A stretch of 39,911 nt of DNA from contig CALYZD010000013.1 in the NCBI GenBank assembly GCA_945607565.1, positions 1 to 39,911 of the forward strand. The letters run 5' to 3'. Both the position numbers and the translations under genes were made by a program. The notes below the pieces were generated by a model that was given only the letters and a program-made list of their open reading frames with translations, did not search any database and had not been told where the DNA came from. This document shows, one piece after another, positions 1-7,433 of this stretch. Every line of letters begins with the position of its first letter. Within the stretch, counting starts at the first letter, position 1. This DNA comes from an uncultured Bacteroidales bacterium (GTDB lineage: Bacteria; Bacteroidota; Bacteroidia; Bacteroidales; Marinilabiliaceae).

Positions 1-46
1 TTAAAGATTTTGGTAAAAAATTGATTTTAAGATAGAAAGTCAGTCA

Positions 47-2038
47 TCATCTGGTCAGAGTGACGCTCTTGATGACGATGCGGTTGGTGATGGCCTGGCT
101 GACGTCGTCGTTGCCGAGCGACCAGAAGCCGGCTATGAAGATGTGCGACGGGTCGACCTTGACGCCGTCGGCCGTCCGCATATCGTGCAGGTCGATGACC
201 ACTTGGGTGGACGCTCCGAAATCGTACTGCGCCGGCGCGCTCCAGTAGTTGTTGGAGTCGAAGAGGCGGAACGAGGCGTTGCCGTTGTCGGTGTTGGCGA
301 TGCTGACGGTCAGCGTGCTGAATGCCGAGAGGTCGACGCCCGAGGGGAATCGCCATCCGCCGAAGCCGTACTTGCCGGTGGCCAGCGTGCGGGTTTCGGC
401 ATCGTAGACGCCCGTCTCCCATATCGACGGGTCGACGCCGCCGGCCGTGAGCGGGAACACCGGCGTCACCGTGACGCCGACTGTGGTGCTGAGCTCGGTG
501 GCGGCCGTGGCGAGCGTTATGGTGAGCGTGGCGGTGCCCTCGGCCAGAGCGCGGAGGTTGCCCTCAGCGTCGACGCTGATCACGTCGGGGTCCGACGAGG
601 CGAAGGTGAGGCCCTCGGTCACCACCCATCGCGTGGCGTCGGCGCCGGTGGCGTTGACAATCAGCCTGACCGACGAGCCCAGCGAGAGCGACAGCCGGCC
701 GTCGGTGGCGGCTGCCAGGGCTATGGACGCAGGCGTGCGGTCGGCCTGCGAGGTGCCCTGCGCGTAGTCGCGGAACCAGTGATAGACGGGCCATGGGCAG
801 GCTTCGGGGTCGTTGAGGAAGCAGGTGTTGGTGCTGTCGGCGGGGTTGGCGGGGTCGAAGCGTGCGAGCAGGTCGGGCGATGTGAAGAGGAGCCAGCTGA
901 CGTTGCCGCAGCGGTCGGCTATGTACTTGAAGTTGGCGCCGAAGCCAGCGCCGCCGGCCACGCCGGTGAGCGCCTTGCCCCACGAGTCGTCGTCGTATTT
1001 GGCCGGAGCCCAGTCCATCTCGGTCACCATCACGGGGGCGATGTCGGCAATGGGCTGCACCTGAGCGTCCCAGCCGGCCTGGAACGAGGCGTATCCGCCG
1101 TTGTCGGAGATGCCGCCGTCGCCGTTCTCGCCGTCGCTGCCCATCCAGCCGGGATAGCAGTGGACGGCGTAGCCTATGTTGTCGCCCTCGATGGGGTTGG
1201 AGGCCAGGCCCCAGTAGGTGCCCTGATAGGCCAGCCCCGGCACCCACAGGATGTTCTGCGCGCCGTTGCTGCGGAAGATGTCGACGATGGGCTGGAAATA
1301 TTTCTTCAGCTCGTCGAAGTGGGCCTGGGTGTCGGCGCCCTGACGTCCGCCGGCCAGGATGTGGACGGGCTCGTTGGCCAGCTCGAACATGACGCGGCCG
1401 TTGTTGCGCAGGCGCGGATGGAGCGACACGTGGTTCCACACCTTCTTGAGGTAGGCCTGGTAGGCGTCGCCCACGGCTATCTCGTGGGGGCAGACGCCGG
1501 GCGGGCGCATCACCACGTAGAGCCCGCGGTCGATGCAGTATTCGGCCATCGGCACGAAGACTTCGTCGAGATACTTCTTGAACCGCTCCATGTCGAAGGC
1601 CGAGATGTCGGCCTCGCCCTCGGTGCGTACGCCGGGAGTGTTGCTCCAGTAGGGGTCCATGTGGAGGCGGATGAAGTTGAACTGCCAGCCCACGGCCAGC
1701 ATGCGGTCCACGAGGTTCTGGTTGTAGCGCAGGCAGGCGTCGACGTCGTAGTTGTTCCACTGCGTCATCTGCTCGTTGAACCACGGGCTGTAGGTCTGCG
1801 CAAAGCCGTGCAGGTTGACGATGTTGCCGTCGGCGTCGCGCAGGTAGCGGCCGTCCACGCGCAGCTCCAGCTGCACGGGCTCGGAGGGGTCGGCGGGGTC
1901 GTCAGTGTCGTCGGGGTCGGAGGGCACGATGGGATATTCCTGCGGCGCCGGGTCGTCGTCGGAGCAGGCCGTGGCCGGGCCGCACGCGCACATGGCGGCT
2001 ATCGTCAGCGGTCTTATGATTCTGAATATGCGTTTCAT
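47..2038 (-). CDS. GH5-type glycoside hydrolase, surface lipoprotein
   Basis: Probable endo-acting glycanase of family GH5 (clan A), last gene of the xylan locus; xylan or another plant beta-glycan is the likely substrate. The chosen start gives a 663-residue lipoprotein: a charged, hydrophobic signal ends at Cys25, and the next residues SDDD match the acidic signal that sends Bacteroidota lipoproteins to the outer face. A D/P-rich linker (about 35-54) precedes the catalytic barrel (about 60-425). ELANEP carries the acid/base Glu223, and VTEMDWAP carries the nucleophile Glu340. Residues 430-525 resemble a bacterial Ig-like domain (EGNLRALAEGTATLTIT), and 527-663 look like a beta-sandwich that may bind carbohydrate. 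The frame opens 42 bases further upstream, but that extension would bury the signal peptide. The GH5 subfamily cannot be assigned by eye. A hairpin with a U-tract separates it from xyn10C. Confidence 0.85.
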   Translation of the reverse strand: MKRIFRIIRPLTIAAMCACGPATACSDDDPAPQEYPIVPSDPDDTDDPADPSEPVQLELRVDGRYLRDADGNIVNLHGFAQTYSPWFNEQMTQWNNYDVDACLRYNQNLVDRMLAVGWQFNFIRLHMDPYWSNTPGVRTEGEADISAFDMERFKKYLDEVFVPMAEYCIDRGLYVVMRPPGVCPHEIAVGDAYQAYLKKVWNHVSLHPRLRNNGRVMFELANEPVHILAGGRQGADTQAHFDELKKYFQPIVDIFRSNGAQNILWVPGLAYQGTYWGLASNPIEGDNIGYAVHCYPGWMGSDGENGDGGISDNGGYASFQAGWDAQVQPIADIAPVMVTEMDWAPAKYDDDSWGKALTGVAGGAGFGANFKYIADRCGNVSWLLFTSPDLLARFDPANPADSTNTCFLNDPEACPWPVYHWFRDYAQGTSQADRTPASIALAAATDGRLSLSLGSSVRLIVNATGADATRWVVTEGLTFASSDPDVISVDAEGNLRALAEGTATLTITLATAATELSTTVGVTVTPVFPLTAGGVDPSIWETGVYDAETRTLATGKYGFGGWRFPSGVDLSAFSTLTVSIANTDNGNASFRLFDSNNYWSAPAQYDFGASTQVVIDLHDMRTADGVKVDPSHIFIAGFWSLGNDDVSQAITNRIVIKSVTLTR

Positions 2039-2055
2039 GGTTAAGACAAAAAGGG

Positions 2056-2107
2056 AAAAAAGTGCAGGGCGACGCGGCACCTTGGGTCAGGAAGCCGGCC
2101 GCCCTGC
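2056..2107 (-). terminator. Intrinsic terminator or attenuator between xyn10C and the GH5 gene
   Basis: Read on the minus strand, an 8-bp perfect stem (GCAGGGCG at 2100-2107 with CGCCCTGC at 2064-2071) closes a GC-rich loop. Two bases later comes a run of six T (2056-2061). It lies 31 bases after the xyn10C stop and before the GH5 start, so it may lower expression of GH5 relative to the xylanase operon. The loop is long (28 nt), so termination may be only partial. Confidence 0.6.
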
Positions 2108-2138
2108 GAGTCAGTGTGTGTGTGATGATGATGTCAGC

Positions 2139-4349
2139 TTATTTGCTGCCGGCCTTCAGGCCTTCGGCAAATCCGCCGTAGGTGTGCTTGCGGTTGTAGT
2201 TGAGATCCCACAATCCGACAGGCTGGCCCTTGCGCCATCCCGAATCGGCCGGAGCGTCGGTCAGGCACCACTGCGTGATGCCGTACTGCTGCGCGGCGGG
2301 CACTATTTCGAAATATTTGCTGACGATGAACCGGTAGAAGTCGGCCATGTTGCGGTGCTGCTGCTCGGTCATGTCTTCGGTCATCACGGAGTTGCCGGCG
2401 GCGTCCACATATCCCATGTCGAGCTCCGACACGCGGACGAGTTTGCCGGTCTCTGCCATGAGCCTGAACATGTTGACGATACACTCTTCCTGCTTCTTCT
2501 GTGCGGCTTCGTTCTCGTTGTAGGAGATGTGCATCTGCGTGCCGAGGCCGTCGATGCGGATGGTGTCGCACTCCCACAGGCCCACCCAGTGGATGAGGCT
2601 CTTGAGCTTCATGTTGTCGTCCCAGGTGCTTTCGAGGTTGTAGTCGTTGATGAAGAGCGTCAGCTCGCCTTCGCCGCCCAGAGCCTTGTAGTTGCGTCGG
2701 GCCGACGAGATGACCGTGCGGACGTAGTCGATGTCGCCCAGATAGTCCTGCCAGAAGAAGTCGGCCGAGACGCCGTTGTCGTTGTTGGCCGTCGAGGCGT
2801 GCTGCAGGTCATACCAGCCGTCGCCGTCGCGGTCCGAGCCGGCTATGGCCTCGTTCACGGCGTCCCAGGCCTTGACCTTGCCGTCGCAGGCCTGCATCAT
2901 GCCGGCTATCCAGCGGTTCATGGCGTAGGTCAGCGTGTCCTTTTTCTGCTCGGCCGTCTGCGGGATGCCGCCGCTGGTGCTCTCGCGCTCCACCTGCCAC
3001 ACGATGTTGTCGAAATAGTAGGTGTTGGCGTCGGCCAGGGCGTTGAGGTTGAGGGCTATCGACGACACGCCGTCGGCCGTCACGAGGCCGGTGAACTTGT
3101 GGGTGGTCCACTCGGTGGTGAACTCCACGTTGCCCACAAAGGCATAGTGCTTGTAGCCGCCCGGCGCGGCGTGGGCCTGGGTCGGGATGGATGCTGGCTT
3201 GTCGGCGCGCACGTCCATGCTGAAGTGAATCTTGTCGGTCGAGTTGAGCACCACGTCGGGAGCGTAGATGAAGAACTGGTTGTCCCACTCGTTCTCGGCC
3301 TTGGCCGACGCCTCGAACCTGATGCCCTTCGAGCCGTCACGGCCGTCGCCGTCGGTGAAGGTGGCGTTGACGTCGCTCTGCTGGTATTTGCGCACCACGA
3401 AGTTGGCGCTGCCGCTGCGCTCGCAGTTGCCGTTCTCAATCAGATCCACGAAGTAGGTGGCCGGGCCGGCCGACTTGTACTGGACGATGGTGACCTGCTT
3501 GAGGTCGAGCACGGCGTCGAACGTTTCGGGCTTGAGAATGAAGTCGTAGTTGCCGCCCACAATCTCTTCCGGAATCTTGATTTCAGGTTCCGACCAGCCC
3601 TCGACAAGCGGCACCGTCAGTGTGACGTTCTGGGCATCGCCGCCCCAGCCGTTCTGGCAGGTCAGCTTGATGGAGCCTTCCTTCGACGACTTTATGTTGA
3701 GAATCAAGCCGAAGCTGCCCTTGCCGAGCGACGTGGCGTTGCAGCAGAAGAACTGCGACCAAGCGCCCGTGGGCTCGAAGTGGATGGCGCCGTCGATCAC
3801 CGGAGGCTCGCTGCCCATGGGGTAGAACGGGAACGGGCCGTCGGTGTAGGTCTGCTCCTTGACGACCTCGCGTTTCATGCCGTCGGGGTCGACGGGCACG
3901 GGGATGTCGGCCAGCAGAGTGCCTTCGAGCCACTCCTTGGGCTGCTGGGCGTGCCAGGCCAGCGTGTGGCCGTAGACGGTGAGCCCGGCTGCGGCCGCGT
4001 TGCTGACGAACGACGACACAGTGGAGAACGACATGGCGCCCGTCTTGCTGTCGACGCACGAGGCCATCTTCATGGCGTTGCCGGCCACTACCTCGTGAAA
4101 GTTGGAGGCGGCCAGCTGATAGACCACGCCGCCGTCGTTGAAGTCGGACGCGGCCAGGGCGGCGCCGAGGCGGAAACTGCTGCCCTGCCCCACATATTCC
4201 CTGAGCGGGGCGTAGTCTTTGAGATATTCGTATTGGGCCATGTTCTCGGGCATGCCCGATACGCTGAACGACTGGTCGAACTCGTCGGCACACGACGTGG
4301 CAATCGCTCCCATGGCCAAAGTCATCATGCACAATATATTATGTCTCAT
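2139..4349 (-). CDS. xyn10C: GH10 endo-1,4-beta-xylanase with inserted carbohydrate-binding modules, lipoprotein
   Basis: Cleaves internal beta-1,4 bonds of xylan, probably at the cell surface. The 736-residue product has a lipobox ending at Cys20 (ATSC) followed by ADEFD. The GH10 domain starts with the usual region (GAALAASDF, residues 63-70) and the HTLAWH strand at 128-133. It is then interrupted by about 310 residues (144-457) that look like two beta-sandwich binding modules, and resumes near 465. DAVNEA carries the acid/base Glu500 and SELDM the nucleophile Glu642; TQWCLTD (692-698) is also typical of GH10. This split layout is known from Bacteroides and Prevotella xylan-locus xylanases. 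The start was chosen to place the signal peptide first; an upstream in-frame Met adds 12 residues. The gene follows xusE by 22 bases. Confidence 0.95.
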   Translation of the reverse strand: MRHNILCMMTLAMGAIATSCADEFDQSFSVSGMPENMAQYEYLKDYAPLREYVGQGSSFRLGAALAASDFNDGGVVYQLAASNFHEVVAGNAMKMASCVDSKTGAMSFSTVSSFVSNAAAAGLTVYGHTLAWHAQQPKEWLEGTLLADIPVPVDPDGMKREVVKEQTYTDGPFPFYPMGSEPPVIDGAIHFEPTGAWSQFFCCNATSLGKGSFGLILNIKSSKEGSIKLTCQNGWGGDAQNVTLTVPLVEGWSEPEIKIPEEIVGGNYDFILKPETFDAVLDLKQVTIVQYKSAGPATYFVDLIENGNCERSGSANFVVRKYQQSDVNATFTDGDGRDGSKGIRFEASAKAENEWDNQFFIYAPDVVLNSTDKIHFSMDVRADKPASIPTQAHAAPGGYKHYAFVGNVEFTTEWTTHKFTGLVTADGVSSIALNLNALADANTYYFDNIVWQVERESTSGGIPQTAEQKKDTLTYAMNRWIAGMMQACDGKVKAWDAVNEAIAGSDRDGDGWYDLQHASTANNDNGVSADFFWQDYLGDIDYVRTVISSARRNYKALGGEGELTLFINDYNLESTWDDNMKLKSLIHWVGLWECDTIRIDGLGTQMHISYNENEAAQKKQEECIVNMFRLMAETGKLVRVSELDMGYVDAAGNSVMTEDMTEQQHRNMADFYRFIVSKYFEIVPAAQQYGITQWCLTDAPADSGWRKGQPVGLWDLNYNRKHTYGGFAEGLKAGSK

Positions 4350-4371
4350 ATTGCTTTGGATTTTGGATTTA

Positions 4372-5430
4372 TTATTCGGCAACATACTTGGTCTTGAACT
4401 CCTCTACGGGCAGCACGCCGCTGCGCTTCCACACAAGGCTCTCGGCGCAGGTCATCGACGCCGTGCCGTCGGAGAGGGTGAAATTGAGCTCGAGCAGGTC
4501 GCGGTCCTTGCCGCCCCAGGCCTTCTTGGCTCCCTCGGGCGTGAACTTGCCCGAGCCGCTGACGCTGATGCCCTCGGTCTTCGAGGTCAGGGTGCAGGCG
4601 CCCTGCTCGTCGAATGTGAGCAGGAGCTCGCAGTTCATCTCCACGCCCTCCACGGTCTTGCTGACCGAGTAGAGCACCTGGTTGAGCGACACGGTGCGGG
4701 TGTTGCAGTCGTCGCCGTCGACCACCGGGTCGAAGTGACCCTCCCACTTGGCCTCGTCCGGAATCTGGACGGTGGTGCCACCCACGGTGTATTTGCCGCA
4801 GCGGCTGAAATAGGCGTCGTACTTGCACTTGTACTTGACGCAGTAGAGCACATAGTCCATGGGCTTCACCTTCCAGCTGTCGCCGTCGAGACGCGCCGGA
4901 GCCGTGTCGAAGGCCTCGGGGTCGAACGAGCCCGAGAGGATGGTGTCGGCCCCCACCTGTCCGGTCATGCGGATGGGGATGATGTAGGTGCTCTCCACCG
5001 ACTTGGGGTCGGCAAAGAAGGCGTCGGTCAGCTGCACCTCGACCGAGCCGGTCTGCTGGCCGCCGAACGACAGGCGGTTGCCCGAGAGCCTGTAGTAGTC
5101 GGCAGGCATGGCCTTCAGCGGCTCGCCGGCCTCGTTGCGGACGTTGGTCAGCAGCGACTCGTCCACCACAAAGTCGACCTCTATGTCGCGGCCTCCGTAG
5201 GCGCCGCCCATGGTGGCCGATATTCTGCACTTGTGTTGCTTGTCGAGGTCGGTCTCGACCACGTCCGAACCCAGGACGAGGGTGCGCACCGGCGTCTGGT
5301 AGGGGAAGTAGACCGACACTACGCCGTAGTCCGGAAAATCGATGTCGTCGTTGTCGCAGGCGGCCGTCAGGGCCACCGACAGTGTTCCGGCTGCAAGAGC
5401 TATCAGTTTGCTATTGAGATTCATGTTCAT
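4372..5430 (-). CDS. xusE: DUF1735-type surface glycan-binding lipoprotein (XusE-like)
   Basis: Predicted surface lipoprotein of 352 residues that probably binds xylan and helps pass it to the SusC/SusD pairs. The signal peptide ends at a lipobox (LTAAC), and the mature protein begins CDNDDID, an acidic stretch typical of surface export. The N-terminal half (SVYFPYQTPVRTLVLGSD, then ISATMGGAYGGRDIEVDFVVD) resembles the DUF1735/BT_3987-type beta-sandwich domain found in PUL proteins. No catalytic motif is seen. Two in-frame Met codons (5430 and 5424) are both possible starts. Its position between the second susD and xyn10C is that of xusE in the conserved xylan cluster, and the name rests on this synteny. 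The 206-base gap before it is unusually long for this operon and holds a large inverted repeat. Confidence 0.8.
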   Translation of the reverse strand: MNMNLNSKLIALAAGTLSVALTAACDNDDIDFPDYGVVSVYFPYQTPVRTLVLGSDVVETDLDKQHKCRISATMGGAYGGRDIEVDFVVDESLLTNVRNEAGEPLKAMPADYYRLSGNRLSFGGQQTGSVEVQLTDAFFADPKSVESTYIIPIRMTGQVGADTILSGSFDPEAFDTAPARLDGDSWKVKPMDYVLYCVKYKCKYDAYFSRCGKYTVGGTTVQIPDEAKWEGHFDPVVDGDDCNTRTVSLNQVLYSVSKTVEGVEMNCELLLTFDEQGACTLTSKTEGISVSGSGKFTPEGAKKAWGGKDRDLLELNFTLSDGTASMTCAESLVWKRSGVLPVEEFKTKYVAE

Positions 5431-5480
5431 TTTGTTTATTGTTTTGTTTTAACGTTTGTCCGATGTTCAATTGTGTGTGC

Positions 5481-5614
5481 CGACGTCGTGTGGAGTCCGA
5501 TGACAGATGGCATCCCGCCGGGGCCGGGCCGCCCCCGATGCGCGATGGCCTGTCGGCGCCCGCGGCCGGCCCTTGCCGTGCCCCTGCGGGAATGCCACTC
5601 ATCGAACCGACGTC
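5481..5614 (-). repeat. Long imperfect inverted repeat in the xusD-xusE gap
   Basis: Nested complementary segments span the gap: CGACGTC at 5481-5488 and 5608-5614, TCCGATGA (5496-5503) with TCATCGAA (5599-5606, 7 of 8 pairs), and TGGCATCCCGC (5508-5518) with GCGGGAATGCCA (5586-5597, one bulge). The interior is extremely GC-rich. As RNA on the minus strand it would fold into a long stem-loop. It has no U-tract, so it is not a standard terminator; an mRNA-stability or processing element is one possibility. Confidence 0.6.
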
Positions 5615-5636
5615 AATGTCTGCCTTTCAGTGTGTG

Positions 5637-7418
5637 TCACCAGCCCTGGTTCTGCTCCAGCGCGCCGAACTTCTGGATTTCGCCGTAGGGAATCGGGCCG
5701 TAGTACTGGTAGTCCTTGAACCGGCGCTCCTCTACGTTAATCACTTCATATTTCATGACTCCGGCATTGTTGGTAATCTTCATGCCCTGGGCCGTGGCGT
5801 TGAGCTCGTCGAGGCCCACCTTCCAGCGGCGCAGGTCCCAGAAGCGCTTGTTCTCGAAGCAGAACTCGAGTCGGCGCTCGATGCGTATCTGATTGCGCAT
5901 CAGGTCCTTGTCGTTCTTGATACTTTCGAGATATGGGTCGTCGGCAAGGCCGAGGGCGCGCTGGCGGATGGCCCGGAGCACGTCGTAGGCCGAAAAGCCG
6001 TTGCCGCCGTCGGACGTGGGTCCGTAGGCCTCGTTGGCCGCCTCGGCGTAGTCGAGAAACATCTCGGTGAAGCGGATGCGGGGCGTGTAGCGCTTGTGCT
6101 TGCCCTCGGCCGTCGGGTTGCAGTTGACGGTGCGGATGGTGAGCTTGCGCAGATAGTATCCGGTGCGGGTCGACTTTTCGTTCTCGCGGTTGATGCCGTC
6201 GAGGGTCGACGAGTTGGCGGTCACGTCGATGGCGGTGTTGTCCGGGCCCTGGGTCGAGCCGTTGTAGACCACGGCCTCATAGAAGCGCGGGTCGCGGCCC
6301 TCGTAGGGGTTCTGCGGGTCGTAGCCCGACAGGGAGTGCGAGATGGGATAGCCGTTGGCCATCGGGAAGGCGTCCACAAGGTTCTGCGTGGGGTTGACGC
6401 GGCCGTTGCCGTGGATCGACGGCGGGAAGTTGGCCTTGTCGAGGTCGGCGTTTTCGGCAATGCCCGAGCGCCACAGTATTTCCTTGGGGTTGCGGTCCAC
6501 TTCGAGTTTGTTTATCTCGTCGAGGTTCGAGAACCATGTGTGCCCTGTGGGGTCGATGCCTTCGATGCCGCCCACCGTGGCGCTGATGACGTCGGCATAC
6601 GACTTGGCTGCGGTGGCGTAGGTGCATCCCGAGGCGGCGTAGGCTGGGCTGGCGGCCATCAGCTGCATCTGGGCGCGTATGGCCTTGATGATGATGCCGT
6701 CGACCTTGCCGGTGTGGTGGCTGCCGAAGGCGCGGTTGTAGTCGCCGGCGGTGGCTCCGAGCACCTTGTACTTCTGCGGCACGCCGTCTTCCTTGACGTC
6801 GCCGAAGCGGTCGGGCAGCAGCTTGAGCGCCTCGTCGAAGTCGCTGTTTATCATGTCGAGCGTCTCCTCAAAGGTCAGTCGGGGCTGGTTGAAGTTGCTG
6901 CCGGCGTCTTCCGACGATGTGTGATACGGGATGCCCATCAGGCGTCCGCCGGCCATGCCCGCGTGCACCTGCAGCAGGTAGAAGTGGAACATGCCGCGCA
7001 GTGCCAGCGCGTCGCCCTTGAAGTGGTCGTTGAACATGGAGCGGAGCGGCTCGGTCTGGGCCCATTCCACCATGTCGCAGTTCTCGAGCAGCAGGTTGAT
7101 GTACTGGATGGCGTGGTAGCAGTTGCGCCAGCGCGAAGTCGGGTTCTTGTCGGCCGCCCATGCGCCGAGGGCCATCTCGGAGTAGCTGTTCGACAGCTCG
7201 TTGCTGACGGCGTCGTCGGTGGCGAGGTCGGTTTCGGGCGAGCCCGAATAGGGCAGCAGGACGTAGGCGTTGCCCAGGATGCCCTGAGCCATGCCCGGGT
7301 TTTTGTAGATGGCAGTGATGTCCTGATTGTTCTCGATGGCCGGCTCGATGAGGTCGTCGCACGACGAAGCCAGCGGAGCGCCAATCAGCAGTGCCATTAT
7401 CAGATGTTTGCTTTTCAT
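5637..7418 (-). CDS. xusD: SusD/RagB-family glycan-binding lipoprotein (XusD)
   Basis: Surface SusD-type lid protein, 593 residues, that works with the XusC channel encoded 15 bases upstream. The signal peptide ends at Cys20 (ASSC), followed by DDLIE. The SusD helical fold is supported by the N-terminal segment DITAIYKNPGMAQGILGNAYVLLPYSG, TPR-like helices in the middle, and the C-terminal RIERRLEFCFENKRFWDLRRWK motif shared by most SusD proteins. A terminal NQGW matches the usual SusD ending. The ligand is probably xylan or large xylo-oligosaccharides, judged from the neighbouring GH10 and the two-pair arrangement. The structured gap before xusE begins directly after its stop codon. Confidence 0.93.
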   Translation of the reverse strand: MKSKHLIMALLIGAPLASSCDDLIEPAIENNQDITAIYKNPGMAQGILGNAYVLLPYSGSPETDLATDDAVSNELSNSYSEMALGAWAADKNPTSRWRNCYHAIQYINLLLENCDMVEWAQTEPLRSMFNDHFKGDALALRGMFHFYLLQVHAGMAGGRLMGIPYHTSSEDAGSNFNQPRLTFEETLDMINSDFDEALKLLPDRFGDVKEDGVPQKYKVLGATAGDYNRAFGSHHTGKVDGIIIKAIRAQMQLMAASPAYAASGCTYATAAKSYADVISATVGGIEGIDPTGHTWFSNLDEINKLEVDRNPKEILWRSGIAENADLDKANFPPSIHGNGRVNPTQNLVDAFPMANGYPISHSLSGYDPQNPYEGRDPRFYEAVVYNGSTQGPDNTAIDVTANSSTLDGINRENEKSTRTGYYLRKLTIRTVNCNPTAEGKHKRYTPRIRFTEMFLDYAEAANEAYGPTSDGGNGFSAYDVLRAIRQRALGLADDPYLESIKNDKDLMRNQIRIERRLEFCFENKRFWDLRRWKVGLDELNATAQGMKITNNAGVMKYEVINVEERRFKDYQYYGPIPYGEIQKFGALEQNQGW

Positions 7419-7433
7419 GATTCTGTGCTGATT

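Noticed and set aside
143-2044. 633-codon open frame on the plus strand, antisense to the GH5 gene, and similar long antisense frames (1905-4397, 5439-7997, 10242-12194, 23552-25531, 33259-34992, 37007-38416)
   Set aside because: Their translations are rich in Val, Ala, Gly, Arg and His without any domain, and each mirrors a well-supported gene. They follow from GC-rich codon usage.
2112-2135. GT and GAT simple repeats after xyn10C as a phase-variation tract
   Set aside because: Only about five GT and four GAT units, outside any coding frame or promoter spacer, so no switching effect is supported.
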